In this document: positions 17,353 through 25,892 of the stretch, piece after piece
How the letters are laid out: each line of letters opens with the position of its first letter
Position numbering within the stretch: position 1 is the stretch's first letter
From: Syntrophomonas sp.
GTDB lineage: Bacteria; Bacillota; Syntrophomonadia; Syntrophomonadales; Syntrophomonadaceae
DNA length: 64,000 nucleotides
NCBI GenBank assembly: GCA_016841245.1
Contig: JAENZN010000008.1
Location: forward strand, 62,001-126,000
Direction of reading: 5' to 3'
The notes under the pieces: model-generated
Databases searched by the model: none
Seen by the model: the letters and a program-made list of their open reading frames with translations, nothing else
What the model was told of the DNA's origin: nothing
Made by a program: the position numbers and the translations under genes

Positions 17353-19035
17353 CTATGCAGTTTGGTTTTGGGCCCGAGTATACATTTCTCGGGCATGCTC
17401 CAGAGTCAATTCAGAATAATTATCTCCGCCTAACATTCTCGCTATTTCCTGAATCTTTTCATCCTGGTTCAGATTTTTTACCACAGTCGATGTTTTTCCT
17501 TCAGCTACTTTTTTTTCAATCAAACAGTGTTGACTGGCATAGCTTGCCACCTGCGGAGAATGAGTAACCAATACTACCTGATGACTGGAGGAAAGTTCGT
17601 ATATTTTTAATGCCATAGAAGTTAGAGAAGTCCCACCCACCCCGATATCTATTTCATCAAAAATAAGTGTAGGAACCTTATAAACCTCAGCCAGTGCCTT
17701 TTTCAAAGCTAGGACAAAGCGAGAAATCTCCCCTCCAGAGGCAGTACGTGATATCGGCCTCATAGCTTCTCCGGGATTAGCGGAAAAAAGAAATTCTGCT
17801 TTATCCAATCCGGATGAGCTTACCTCCTGAGCTACCTCAACCGCAACCTCAAACCGGATATCGGGCATATTTAATTCAATAAGTTCTTTATTAACCATAT
17901 CCTGTAAAATAGATGCACCTTGTTTTCTCATCTCGCTCAGCTGAGCAGCTATATTATGATACTCCTCCAGCAGCTTCTCTTTTTCACTAAGCAAGGTTTG
18001 CTTCATTTCCTGGCTGTTATCCAGCATCAGCTTTTCTTCTCTCGCATTCTCCAGATAACGTAATATTTCCTCTATACTATTACCGTACTTACTTTTTAGT
18101 TTATTGATAATGTATAATCTTTCTTCCACTTCTTCCTGTAAACCAGGTTCAAAATCAAGTAAATCACGATATGATGAAATTTCGGTTGCCTTATCCTGGA
18201 GAAGATAATAGAACTCTTCTAACTGCTCCTGCAGGGTATTAAAGAATGGCTCTTCACCCATCTCAGTACAGATATTGACTGACATCGATATTAAATCATA
18301 GGCGTTACTGCCTTCAGGTCCATCATATAACAGGTTAAGGAGACGTTCTGACCCTTCCAGAAGTTTGCGCGAGTTTCTGATCCTATGAGCCAGGCTGGTT
18401 AATTCTTCTTCCTCTCCTATATGCAGGCGGACTTTCTCAATTTCATCTATCTGATAAGTTAAAAAATCGCTTTTCTGTCTTCTATTCATTTCATCCAATT
18501 CAAGCACTTCAAGCTCTTTTTTAATTTTATTTATGTCATTATATTTAATTTGTAACATTGGTAATATATCTGAACTGCCTGGAGAAAAACTATCTACATA
18601 GTTTAGATACATTTCCGGCCTCAGGATGCTCAAATGATCGTGTTGAAGATGCATATCCAGCAAATTTACGGCTAAATTTTTTAAGGTAGATACATTTACG
18701 ATTCTTCCATTAATCCTGGCGGTATTTCTTCCTGCAGGTGTTATCTCCCGGCTTAATATAAGCAGGCCATCCTCCTCCAAAAGGCCGTTTTCCTGCAAAA
18801 AAACGCGAACCTCATTATTGCTGCTCACATCGAATACTGCTTCCACTACAGCTTTATACTCACTGTCCTTAACAAAATCGTTAGTTACTCGGTCACCGAT
18901 TACTAATCCCAGGGCATCGATAATTATTGATTTACCTGCGCCTGTTTCACCGGTCAGGACATTCAGCCCCGGCAACAGTTCAAGGCGCAACTCATCTATA
19001 AGCACAAAATTATTAATATAGATTTCCTGCAGCAT
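17353..19035 (-). CDS. recN: DNA repair protein RecN
   Basis: SMC-like ATPase acting at double-strand breaks. About 560 aa, typical. Walker A GETGAGKSIIIDAL near residue 30; long coiled coils (about 160-370); ABC signature RTASGGEISRFVLALKKAL near 440; Walker B PTLIFDEIDIGVGG; C-terminal THSPQVASYASQH. The ATG at 19035 follows GGGAAGGGATTAT and gives MLQEIYINNFVLID. Order argR-recN-spoIVB-spo0A is that of B. subtilis. Confidence 0.97.
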   Translation of the reverse strand: MLQEIYINNFVLIDELRLELLPGLNVLTGETGAGKSIIIDALGLVIGDRVTNDFVKDSEYKAVVEAVFDVSSNNEVRVFLQENGLLEEDGLLILSREITPAGRNTARINGRIVNVSTLKNLAVNLLDMHLQHDHLSILRPEMYLNYVDSFSPGSSDILPMLQIKYNDINKIKKELEVLELDEMNRRQKSDFLTYQIDEIEKVRLHIGEEEELTSLAHRIRNSRKLLEGSERLLNLLYDGPEGSNAYDLISMSVNICTEMGEEPFFNTLQEQLEEFYYLLQDKATEISSYRDLLDFEPGLQEEVEERLYIINKLKSKYGNSIEEILRYLENAREEKLMLDNSQEMKQTLLSEKEKLLEEYHNIAAQLSEMRKQGASILQDMVNKELIELNMPDIRFEVAVEVAQEVSSSGLDKAEFLFSANPGEAMRPISRTASGGEISRFVLALKKALAEVYKVPTLIFDEIDIGVGGTSLTSMALKIYELSSSHQVVLVTHSPQVASYASQHCLIEKKVAEGKTSTVVKNLNQDEKIQEIARMLGGDNYSELTLEHAREMYTRAQNQTA

Positions 19036-19061
19036 ATAATCCCTTCCCAACTATTTTTCAA

Positions 19062-19130
19062 TGGGGACGTTTCTCTTTGACAACCTATAACAAACAACGT
19101 GTCCTATACGTGTCAAATAGAACTGTCCCA
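19062..19130. repeat. imperfect inverted repeat of the GGGACA family
   Basis: TGGGGACGTTTCTCTTTGACA (left arm, 19062-19082 approx.) and the complementary-type arm at 19111-19130 (TGTCAAATAGAACTGTCCCA) form a long imperfect palindrome. A direct repeat ACGTGTC occurs twice in the loop. It fills the argR-recN spacer. Confidence 0.7.
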
Positions 19131-19145
19131 ATCGACACATAATAC

Positions 19146-19595
19146 TTATCTTATTAAGCGCAGAAATTCGCCCATTACTTCTTCCACCGCTTGAATTGGT
19201 TTTACTACTACCAGTATAGTATCATCACCGGCAACTGTTCCCAGTATACGATTAAGTCCTGAGGTATCAATCATTGATGCAACCGACTGAGCAGCTCCCG
19301 GGAGTGTTTTTATCACTATTATATTTTCGCTGCAGTCGATATTCGTCACCGAATCCTGAAAAATGCGCTTCATTCGTTCATAAGAATTTTTAAAAGCAGT
19401 ATTATCAGGCAATGAATATCTGTAACCCTCACTGTCCGGGATTTTAATTAATTGCAGCTCTTTAATATCCCTAGATACTGTAGCCTGAGTTACATCAAAT
19501 CCTTGACTCTTCAACACTTCGCATAGCTCCTCCTGGGTGGTTATGCGTTCACAAGCTATAATATCCATAATAGTAAAATGTCTTTGTGCTTTCAT
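19146..19595 (-). CDS. argR: arginine repressor ArgR/AhrC
   Basis: Hexameric arginine-responsive repressor of arginine synthesis and activator of its catabolism. 149 aa. The N-terminal winged helix covers residues 1-70, with recognition helix VTQATVSRDIKEL. The C-terminal oligomerisation and arginine-binding domain has LGTVAGDDTILVV, whose paired Asp contact the ligand. ATG overlaps the stop of the truncated methyltransferase ORF by 4 bp. Position before recN is conserved in Firmicutes. Confidence 0.96.
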   Translation of the reverse strand: MKAQRHFTIMDIIACERITTQEELCEVLKSQGFDVTQATVSRDIKELQLIKIPDSEGYRYSLPDNTAFKNSYERMKRIFQDSVTNIDCSENIIVIKTLPGAAQSVASMIDTSGLNRILGTVAGDDTILVVVKPIQAVEEVMGEFLRLIR

Positions 19596-19846
19596 CTTTT
19601 ACCCTCACTAAATTTATGAATGAATATTAGTCCGGGAGGATTATTAATCTGATTAACAAATTCCCATTTGAGTACCGTAAATCTGGATTGGGATAGTCCT
19701 CGTCCTGTTTTTCCTGCCAGGCGGGCTAGATATAAAGTGTCTTGTCCCCTGCAGCATGTAGCATCAATTACTGTATCGCCCGGCTTAATATGGTGGCTTA
19801 GGATGCGCCGACTCATAGATATCGAATTCCTGATTATCCCTTGCAT
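19592..19846 (-). pseudogene. YtqB-like rRNA/tRNA methyltransferase with internal deletion
   Basis: 84-aa remnant. Residues 1-50 match the start of the YtqB/Rossmann methyltransferase family, including the SAM motif-I equivalent VIDATCCRGQDTLYLA (usually D-A-T-A-G-N-G-H-D-T). The last 25-30 residues match the family C-terminus (FTVLKWEFVNQINNPPGLI). The roughly 100 codons between are missing, in frame. Families of this type are about 190 aa. It cannot hold a complete SAM pocket and is probably inactive, yet the frame and the 4-bp overlap with argR are kept. Placement between nadK and argR suits an original housekeeping methylase. Confidence 0.75.
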
Positions 19847-19848
19847 AT

Positions 19849-20676
19849 CTACCCGCCTGCGTTGCGTTTCAGTCTTTTATTAATGGTAGCAAAAAAGGGC
19901 AACTTTTTTAAGTTTGCCAACCGCAGCCCCTTACTGGCTCTTTTTATTTCCATGCTATGATTATTTTTAAAATCCATTATTACCTGTCCATCCATACTTA
20001 TAATAATATCCTTCCCGTGGGGAGGGTTTACGTTAATAAATTTGCTGGCTGCAATTACGGCTGGTTTTTGACCAAAAGCAAAAAAGGTATATGGTGCTAT
20101 AGGAGTAATAAGGATTGCTTCCAATTCCGGGTCAACTATAGGGCCTCCCGCCGAAAGTGAATAAGCTGTGGAACCAGCGGGAGTAGCAAATATTAAGCCA
20201 TCACCTTTATAAGGAACACAGGGCTGTCCATTGATGCGATAATTGAGGGTTACCATCCGAGGTACCTTGGATTTAATAATGACCTCGTTCAAGCAATGAG
20301 AAGTACTTATGATACTATCGTTCTCGTAAATATTTACTTCCAACATCATCATAGTATCTATGGTGTAGTCAGCCTGTAAAAATCTATCCAAATACTCATC
20401 GACTTCGTTTATTTCTATATTACTGAGAAACCCGACCGTTCCCATATTTATTCCCAGAATAGGGACATCTCCCTGTCCATAGGTACGGGCTGCTCTCAGC
20501 ATTGTGCCATCCCCGCCCAGCACAATAATATTAGCAATATCCTGGTCCGGAAATTTCCTGGTACCATCGTCTACCAGCACTTCTATCCCGCGGGCCTCAA
20601 GTTTTTCTGAAATCTCTGTGGTCATATATTGGGTACTTTTCCGATATTTTTTGTTATTTACCAGCAGTGTTTTCAA
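19849..20676 (-). CDS. nadK: NAD kinase
   Basis: ATP-dependent phosphorylation of NAD to NADP. 275 aa, typical. The GGDGT motif is near residue 55 (IIVLGGDGTMLRAA). The NE motif is in HCLNEVIIKS, and the glycine-rich signature FATPAGSTAYSLSAGGPIV has Ala where Thr is usual (TPTGST). C-terminal SMDGQ is present. It sits 2 bp from the truncated methyltransferase ORF and 3 bp from tlyA, so it belongs to a dxs-tlyA-nadK-argR run. Confidence 0.96.
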   Translation of the reverse strand: MKTLLVNNKKYRKSTQYMTTEISEKLEARGIEVLVDDGTRKFPDQDIANIIVLGGDGTMLRAARTYGQGDVPILGINMGTVGFLSNIEINEVDEYLDRFLQADYTIDTMMMLEVNIYENDSIISTSHCLNEVIIKSKVPRMVTLNYRINGQPCVPYKGDGLIFATPAGSTAYSLSAGGPIVDPELEAILITPIAPYTFFAFGQKPAVIAASKFINVNPPHGKDIIISMDGQVIMDFKNNHSMEIKRASKGLRLANLKKLPFFATINKRLKRNAGG

Positions 20677-20679
20677 TCT

Positions 20680-21486
20680 TTACCCTCCCAGCTGGCTGTG
20701 AGCTTCTCCAACCACCATATTTATTACTTCTTCTAGATTTATAATTATTTTCGAATATTTTTCAAGTTTAATAAAGTATTCAATGTTTCCGCTGGGTCCG
20801 GTTATCGGAGAATAAGTAATACCGGTACATATAAAACCGGCACCTTCAGCATATTTGATACAATCATTAAGAACCCTAATATGGATGCCAGGATCCTTAA
20901 CCACTCCTTTTTTCCCTACCTGGTTTTTGCCCGCCTCAAACTGAGGCTTAATAAGTGAAATAATAATCCCGTTATCTTTAAGCAAATTTGTAAGCACCGG
21001 AAATACCAGTCTGGTTGAAATAAACGAAACATCTACGGTGATGAAATCTACTGCTTCACCCACTTCTTCCGGCAGCAGGTATCTGATATTAGTTTTTTCC
21101 ATATTTATGACCCGTTGATCATTGCGTAATTTCCAATCCAGCTGTCCGTACCCGACATCAACCGCATAAACCTTCTCAGCCCCATGCTGCAGAGCACAAT
21201 CGGTATAGCCGCCGGTGGAAGCTCCTACATCCAGGACTATAGCTGAAGTAAAATCTATATTAAATACCTGGATAGCTTTTTCCAGCTTGATCCCTCCCCG
21301 ACTAACATAACGCGGAGACAAGTCATTTATTTGTATGGTAACATCGCTCTTTACATTAGTTCCAGGTTTATCTATCACTTTGCCATTAACTGCAACTTCA
21401 CCGGCCATTATCATGGCCCTGGCCTTCTCCCGACTGCTGGTTAAGCCCTGCTGAAATAGAAGGTTATCCAGTCTAATTTTTTCCAA
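20680..21486 (-). CDS. tlyA: TlyA-family rRNA 2'-O-methyltransferase (YqxC)
   Basis: 268 aa. An N-terminal S4 RNA-binding domain (MEKIRLDNLLFQQGLTSSRE, residues 1-60) is followed by an FtsJ-like Rossmann methyltransferase with VLDVGASTGGYTDCALQHGA and ALDVGYGQ-type (AVDVGYGQLDW) SAM loops. Mycobacterial TlyA methylates 16S and 23S rRNA ribose; many Firmicute versions are annotated as hemolysin. It overlaps dxs by 14 bp and is coupled to nadK. Confidence 0.94.
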   Translation of the reverse strand: MEKIRLDNLLFQQGLTSSREKARAMIMAGEVAVNGKVIDKPGTNVKSDVTIQINDLSPRYVSRGGIKLEKAIQVFNIDFTSAIVLDVGASTGGYTDCALQHGAEKVYAVDVGYGQLDWKLRNDQRVINMEKTNIRYLLPEEVGEAVDFITVDVSFISTRLVFPVLTNLLKDNGIIISLIKPQFEAGKNQVGKKGVVKDPGIHIRVLNDCIKYAEGAGFICTGITYSPITGPSGNIEYFIKLEKYSKIIINLEEVINMVVGEAHSQLGG

Positions 21487-23389
21487 AATTCAACAACCCC
21501 AATTCTCTGCTATAACCCAACAGTTCTGGCCATCGATTGATAATTTTCTCAACTACCGATACTGCATCCATATTTAAATAATCAAAAAGCAGTTCAACTT
21601 TTCCATGCTCAACAAATTCGTCCGGTATCCCAATACACAGAGTATCTATATTCTGAGCATTTTTCGCTAGAACTTCCAGTACCGCACTGCCGAATCCTCC
21701 ATCCAGGCAATTATCCTCAATAGTAACCAGTTTTTGGTATTTATTGCCAATTCTTCTTATAACTGCTGTATCAAGCGGCTTAACAAACCTGGCATCTATA
21801 AGTAAAGTACCAATACCCTTTTCCTCTATTAAAACAGCAACTTCACGAGCTATACTTACCCCCCGGCCTATCGCCATGATAGCTAAATCGGGGCCCTTTT
21901 TCAGTACCTTTGATTCACCCTGGTTCAGAATTTGCCGGTCAGAAAGAATTGGTACACCTTCCCCGGCTCCCCGTGGATATCTTATTGCTACCGGTCCATC
22001 TATTGTAAAGGCGGTATGCAGCATATCCAGTAATTCGTTCTCATTAGAAGGAGCCATTATGGTCATTTCAGGAATGTTTCTTAAATAAGCCAGATCAAAT
22101 ATCCCATGATGCGTAGGTCCGTCTTCACCAACCAGACCAGCTCTATCTATAGCAAAAATAACTGGCAATCTTTGCAAAGCCACATCATGGATAATCTGAT
22201 CGTAAGCTCGCTGTAAGAAAGTTGAATATATCGCAACAACCGGCCTTAATCCTGCTTTGGCCATTCCTGCCGCTAAAGTAACTGCATGCTGTTCACAGAT
22301 ACCGGTATCAAAAAACCGTTCCGGATATCGGGCGGCAAATTCACTTAACCCGGTACCATTTGCCATAGCCGCAGTTATAGCCACCACTCGAGGGTCAGTT
22401 TGAGCCCTGTCCACCATATATTCTCCAAATATTTCGGTATAGGTTTTAATAGGCTTTTTAATCGTTTTGCCAGTATCGATGTCAAATGGCCCCACCCCAT
22501 GGAAGGTGCCTGGATCCCGACGGGCTGGCTCATAACCTCGCCCCTTTTCAGTTATGGCGTGAATTAAAACCGGTCCCTTCATTTTACTGGCATTATTGAG
22601 TACCGGTAGGATTTCTTCCAGATCATGACCATTCACAGGTCCGATATATGTAAAGCCAAGTTCTTCAAATATTATTCCTGGAACCATCAAGTATTTGACT
22701 AAATCTTTAAATCTTCCGGCTGCCCGAGCGATATTAGGACCGATACCCGGTATGCGCATAAGGTGGGTCTCAATTTCTTCCTTGGTCCGAGAATAGGATG
22801 GATCGGTACGCAGACGGTTTAAATACCCCGACATGGCTCCCACATTCCTGGATATCGACATTTCGTTATCATTCAATATTACTATTAAGTCGCGGCCTTC
22901 ATTACCGGCATGGTTTAATGCTTCAAAAGCCATGCCACCGGTTAAAGCTCCATCACCGATAACCGCTACTACAGAATAACTTTGATCCTGTAAGTCGCGT
23001 GCTGCGGCTATACCCAGTGCTGCTGAAATTGAGGTGCTGCTGTGTCCGGTATTAAATGCATCATGGATAGACTCTTCACTTTTAGGAAATCCGCTTAATC
23101 CACCATATTGTCTGAGCGACATCATAGCTTCTTTGCGTCCGGTAAGTATTTTATGGACATAACTCTGGTGTCCTACATCCCAAATAACCCGATCAACTGA
23201 AGTATCAAAAACATACTGGAGGGCAATGCTTAGTTCCACTACTCCCAGATTCGGTGCCAGGTGTCCTCCACACTGAGATATACTGCTTATCAGTAATTCT
23301 CTTATCTCACCCGCTAAGTAATGCATTTCTTTTAAATTCATTCTTTTTATATCTTCAGTAGATTTTATTTTGTCAAGCATCCCCGACAT
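21473..23389 (-). CDS. dxs: 1-deoxy-D-xylulose-5-phosphate synthase
   Basis: First committed enzyme of the MEP isoprenoid pathway, condensing pyruvate with glyceraldehyde-3-phosphate using thiamine diphosphate. 638 aa, full length. Visible are GHQSYVHKILTGRK, the thiamine motif GDGALTGGMAFEALNHAG with the closing NDNEMSIS, DRAGLVGEDGPTHHG in the pyrimidine domain, and the transketolase C-terminal domain. It lies 7 bp from oapA, in the conserved ispA-OLE-oapA-dxs arrangement, where isoprenoid enzymes flank the RNA gene. Confidence 0.97.
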   Translation of the reverse strand: MSGMLDKIKSTEDIKRMNLKEMHYLAGEIRELLISSISQCGGHLAPNLGVVELSIALQYVFDTSVDRVIWDVGHQSYVHKILTGRKEAMMSLRQYGGLSGFPKSEESIHDAFNTGHSSTSISAALGIAAARDLQDQSYSVVAVIGDGALTGGMAFEALNHAGNEGRDLIVILNDNEMSISRNVGAMSGYLNRLRTDPSYSRTKEEIETHLMRIPGIGPNIARAAGRFKDLVKYLMVPGIIFEELGFTYIGPVNGHDLEEILPVLNNASKMKGPVLIHAITEKGRGYEPARRDPGTFHGVGPFDIDTGKTIKKPIKTYTEIFGEYMVDRAQTDPRVVAITAAMANGTGLSEFAARYPERFFDTGICEQHAVTLAAGMAKAGLRPVVAIYSTFLQRAYDQIIHDVALQRLPVIFAIDRAGLVGEDGPTHHGIFDLAYLRNIPEMTIMAPSNENELLDMLHTAFTIDGPVAIRYPRGAGEGVPILSDRQILNQGESKVLKKGPDLAIMAIGRGVSIAREVAVLIEEKGIGTLLIDARFVKPLDTAVIRRIGNKYQKLVTIEDNCLDGGFGSAVLEVLAKNAQNIDTLCIGIPDEFVEHGKVELLFDYLNMDAVSVVEKIINRWPELLGYSRELGLLNFGKN

Positions 23390-23396
23390 AATTATC

Positions 23397-24035
23397 TCAC
23401 TTTCTGTTCTTAAATAATTCCCAGCCGCTAATCTGTTCCAACCAGGCTACCACTTTAGCGGCTTTAGAAATAATATTATCCGCATTATTAACTGCTAATT
23501 TCTTACCCATTGCTTTTCCTCCAACAGTTAAGGCAGCTATTAAGCTAGTCATTAATGCCCCTGCCAGAGCTAAATCCACAATAGTTAGTTGCCTGACCAA
23601 ACTCACCACAATCCCAGCTCCTATGGCACCGCTTAAGGTTCCGGCAATGTCTCCTATTACATCATTACAAACATTGGCCACAATATCTGCATTATGGATG
23701 AGTTTCACTCCTTGTTTGGCTCCAAATATTTTTTTTGCCGCCCTGGCATTAAAAGGCGGCAGTTCAGCTGCGGTTACAGCAGTTCCAATTATATCGAAAA
23801 ATATCCCCAGAAAAATAATAACCAGCAGCAAAGAAAATGCCACCAGCACACTATTTACAGCTCTTACCAGAGCCTCTGACCCCAGACTGACCAACAGAGC
23901 CATAAAAAATGTGATAAAAGCTACCAGTAATCCAGAAACAAATATATTTTTTTTCATTTGGCCACTCAACTCTATTTTTTCCCCCAATAAAATGGGTCTG
24001 GCAAAAGGTTGTTTATCGAGTAAACGCTGCGACAT
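23397..24035 (-). CDS. oapA: OLE-associated membrane protein OapA
   Basis: Membrane partner of OLE RNA. Four or so hydrophobic helices (about residues 30-55, 60-85, 140-165, 165-185) surround a polar segment with the DxxxD pattern in CNDVIGDIAGTLSG, the conserved feature of OapA. Published work on Bacillus halodurans places OLE-OapA complexes at the membrane, with phenotypes in Mg2+, cold and alcohol stress. The ATG at 24035 lacks a clear ribosome site; ATG at 23957 gives a 186-aa protein nearer the known size, so the start is uncertain. Position between OLE and dxs supports the call more than any single motif. Confidence 0.85.
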   Translation of the reverse strand: MSQRLLDKQPFARPILLGEKIELSGQMKKNIFVSGLLVAFITFFMALLVSLGSEALVRAVNSVLVAFSLLLVIIFLGIFFDIIGTAVTAAELPPFNARAAKKIFGAKQGVKLIHNADIVANVCNDVIGDIAGTLSGAIGAGIVVSLVRQLTIVDLALAGALMTSLIAALTVGGKAMGKKLAVNNADNIISKAAKVVAWLEQISGWELFKNRK

Positions 24036-24039
24036 AGGT

Positions 24040-24705
24040 CCAGAAGGTTTTCCCAGCAGATCTCCCTTTTGTTACCAGAAGGGCGGTTTCCCTTTATGCC
24101 TGCCCTATTTCGTCACCGATAATAGAACTGGATTACCACTAAGTACGCACTTTAATCCTCGATAAACCACGCTCAAGCTGCACTCAGTCTAGGAGTTTTC
24201 CTCAACAACCCACATTAGCTTCTAGCCTCTTTTGCAGCGACGGTTTCAAAACAGACGATTATTTCTTGGCCGAGAAAAGATCGCCCACAAATGTTTATTC
24301 GCCGCCTCCACTCAAGGCAGGCTACACTGCACCCAGCTTCTACCAGAATGCAGGTTTTCTCATTATAAATAATGAGCCTCCACGGATTTGAGGGTCGTCC
24401 CCGCATGCCGTTGCGAATAGCCCCCAGACCCTTAACTCCCAGCGATGACCCCCGACTGGGCGTCACAAGCCAACACCAGAAGCTTCATCGATGTGCCCTT
24501 AACGGATTTTTAGCCCCGCCTTCGAAACTAATAGGGTCGACTAGAATACTGCAACCTTTTGCCAGTTTCCTATTCATCCCTGATTATAACACAGCTAAGG
24601 GCTCCCTTACCAGTCACAGAATAGTACAACTTTATCTAATAAGTGGGGGGGGGGGGACACTATCCGTCTGACCTCTTCGGTCGTACGAGTCAGCCTCCGG
24701 GCAAT
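24040..24705 (-). ncRNA. ole: OLE RNA (ornate large extremophilic RNA)
   Basis: About 670 bp with no credible protein lies between ispA and oapA. OLE RNA (about 600 nt) occupies exactly this slot in known genomes. The minus-strand sequence is rich in short stems: GACC-GAAGA-GGTC close to the 5' end, GGGAAACC and CGCCC blocks near the 3' end. Base composition is higher in GC than the other spacers. Transcription is probably from the upstream nusB-folD-xseA-xseB-ispA operon with processing, as described for other species. Ends are approximate. I could not run the covariance model, so identification rests on synteny, size and the OapA neighbour. Confidence 0.82.
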
Positions 24706-24710
24706 CCTGA

Positions 24711-25616
24711 TTAATTTTTTCTATTTAAAGTATAGAAGGCCAGCCTTCTGAGAAAATCAGCCTCTTTCCCAAAATATTCCAAACTTTCCTGGCACATTTT
24801 TACTGCTTCCTGGGCCAGCTGGTGAGACTTTTCTAACCCCAGGAGACTTGGATAGGTGGTTTTATGATTTTTCTCATCACTGCCTACCGGTTTCCCGGTC
24901 ATATCCTCACTGCCTTCAATATCCAGAATATCGTCGGTAATTTGAAATGCTAATCCGAAATTATCGGCATAATTATCTAATGCAGCCAATCCTGCCTCAC
25001 TCATATCGCTTAATATGGCCCCGATTTTCAGAGCTGCTCGAAATAATTCTCCCGTCTTTAGACTATGTAGTTTTCTAAGCGTCTCATAATCTATATTCTT
25101 GCCCTCTGACTGCAGGTCAAGAACCTGTCCCCCAATCATGCCCCTGCTGCCTGCAGCTGCTGCTATTACTTCTATTGCTTTCACCAGGTTTTCAGCCTTA
25201 ACTTTTGACACCTTCAGGTTTCCTGCCAGCAGTTCAAAAGCAGCGGTTAAAAGGGCATCCCCGGTTAGTATAGCATTAGCTTCACCATAGACAATATGAC
25301 AGGTAGGTTTTCCACGACGCAGGTCATCATCATCCATGGCTGGCAGATCATCATGAACCAAAGAATATGAATGAATCAACTCAAGCGCACAGGCAGCTGG
25401 AATAACATCCTGTTTTCTTGATCCTCCCAGTACCGCCCCTTCGAAAACCATAATTGGGCGCAGCCTTTTCCCTCCATTAAAAACTGCATAACGCATAGCT
25501 TCATGGATAAGGGGAGGATAAGTACTGACCTGAGACATACAATTTTCAAGGCAGTCATCAACATATTCTTTTCTAAGCCTAATTTCATCTAAAAAGCTTT
25601 TAGTATCACTTATCAT
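24711..25616 (-). CDS. ispA: farnesyl/geranyl diphosphate synthase
   Basis: Trans-prenyltransferase that builds C15 diphosphate from IPP and DMAPP. 301 aa. First aspartate-rich motif DDLPAMDDDDLRRG (near residue 90) and second QITDDILDIEGS (near 230), plus GGKRLRP. The ATG at 25616 follows GGGGATATCAGC; the frame extends to 25658 but overlaps no better ribosome site. It is followed directly by the OLE RNA locus and preceded by xseB. Confidence 0.95.
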   Translation of the reverse strand: MISDTKSFLDEIRLRKEYVDDCLENCMSQVSTYPPLIHEAMRYAVFNGGKRLRPIMVFEGAVLGGSRKQDVIPAACALELIHSYSLVHDDLPAMDDDDLRRGKPTCHIVYGEANAILTGDALLTAAFELLAGNLKVSKVKAENLVKAIEVIAAAAGSRGMIGGQVLDLQSEGKNIDYETLRKLHSLKTGELFRAALKIGAILSDMSEAGLAALDNYADNFGLAFQITDDILDIEGSEDMTGKPVGSDEKNHKTTYPSLLGLEKSHQLAQEAVKMCQESLEYFGKEADFLRRLAFYTLNRKN

Positions 25617-25673
25617 AGCTGATATCCCCTTAGTATATAAATATAATTTATGAAACAAGACAGATTAAGGTTA

Positions 25674-25892
25674 TCAGTCCATATCCACCACTTGAATATC
25701 TCCATCCAGCTTTTTGATCAACCGCTGTATTTTCCCTTCTGCCTGAGCAAGCTGTTTCTGGCAGTATACTGATAGGTCTATGCCTTCCTCATAAAGCTTA
25801 ATCGATTCCTCTAGATCCAGTTCTCCCGTTTCCAATTTATCTGCTATTGCTTCCAATTCCTTTAATGCTTCTTCAAATTTAATTTTTTTCAT
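25674..25892 (-). CDS. xseB: exodeoxyribonuclease VII small subunit
   Basis: 72 aa, the usual size. Conserved FEEALKELEAIADKLETGEL is followed by the LEESIKLYEEGI motif; both are helical and bind XseA. The start lies inside the end of xseA (14-bp overlap), which secures stoichiometric translation. Confidence 0.96.
   Translation of the reverse strand: MKKIKFEEALKELEAIADKLETGELDLEESIKLYEEGIDLSVYCQKQLAQAEGKIQRLIKKLDGDIQVVDMD

Noticed and set aside
17295-17567. 90-codon plus ORF overlapping the end of recN
   Set aside because: Mostly antisense to recN coding sequence.
24215-24466. 83-codon minus ORF within the OLE span
   Set aside because: No ribosome site, odd composition, and it lies in the presumed structured RNA.
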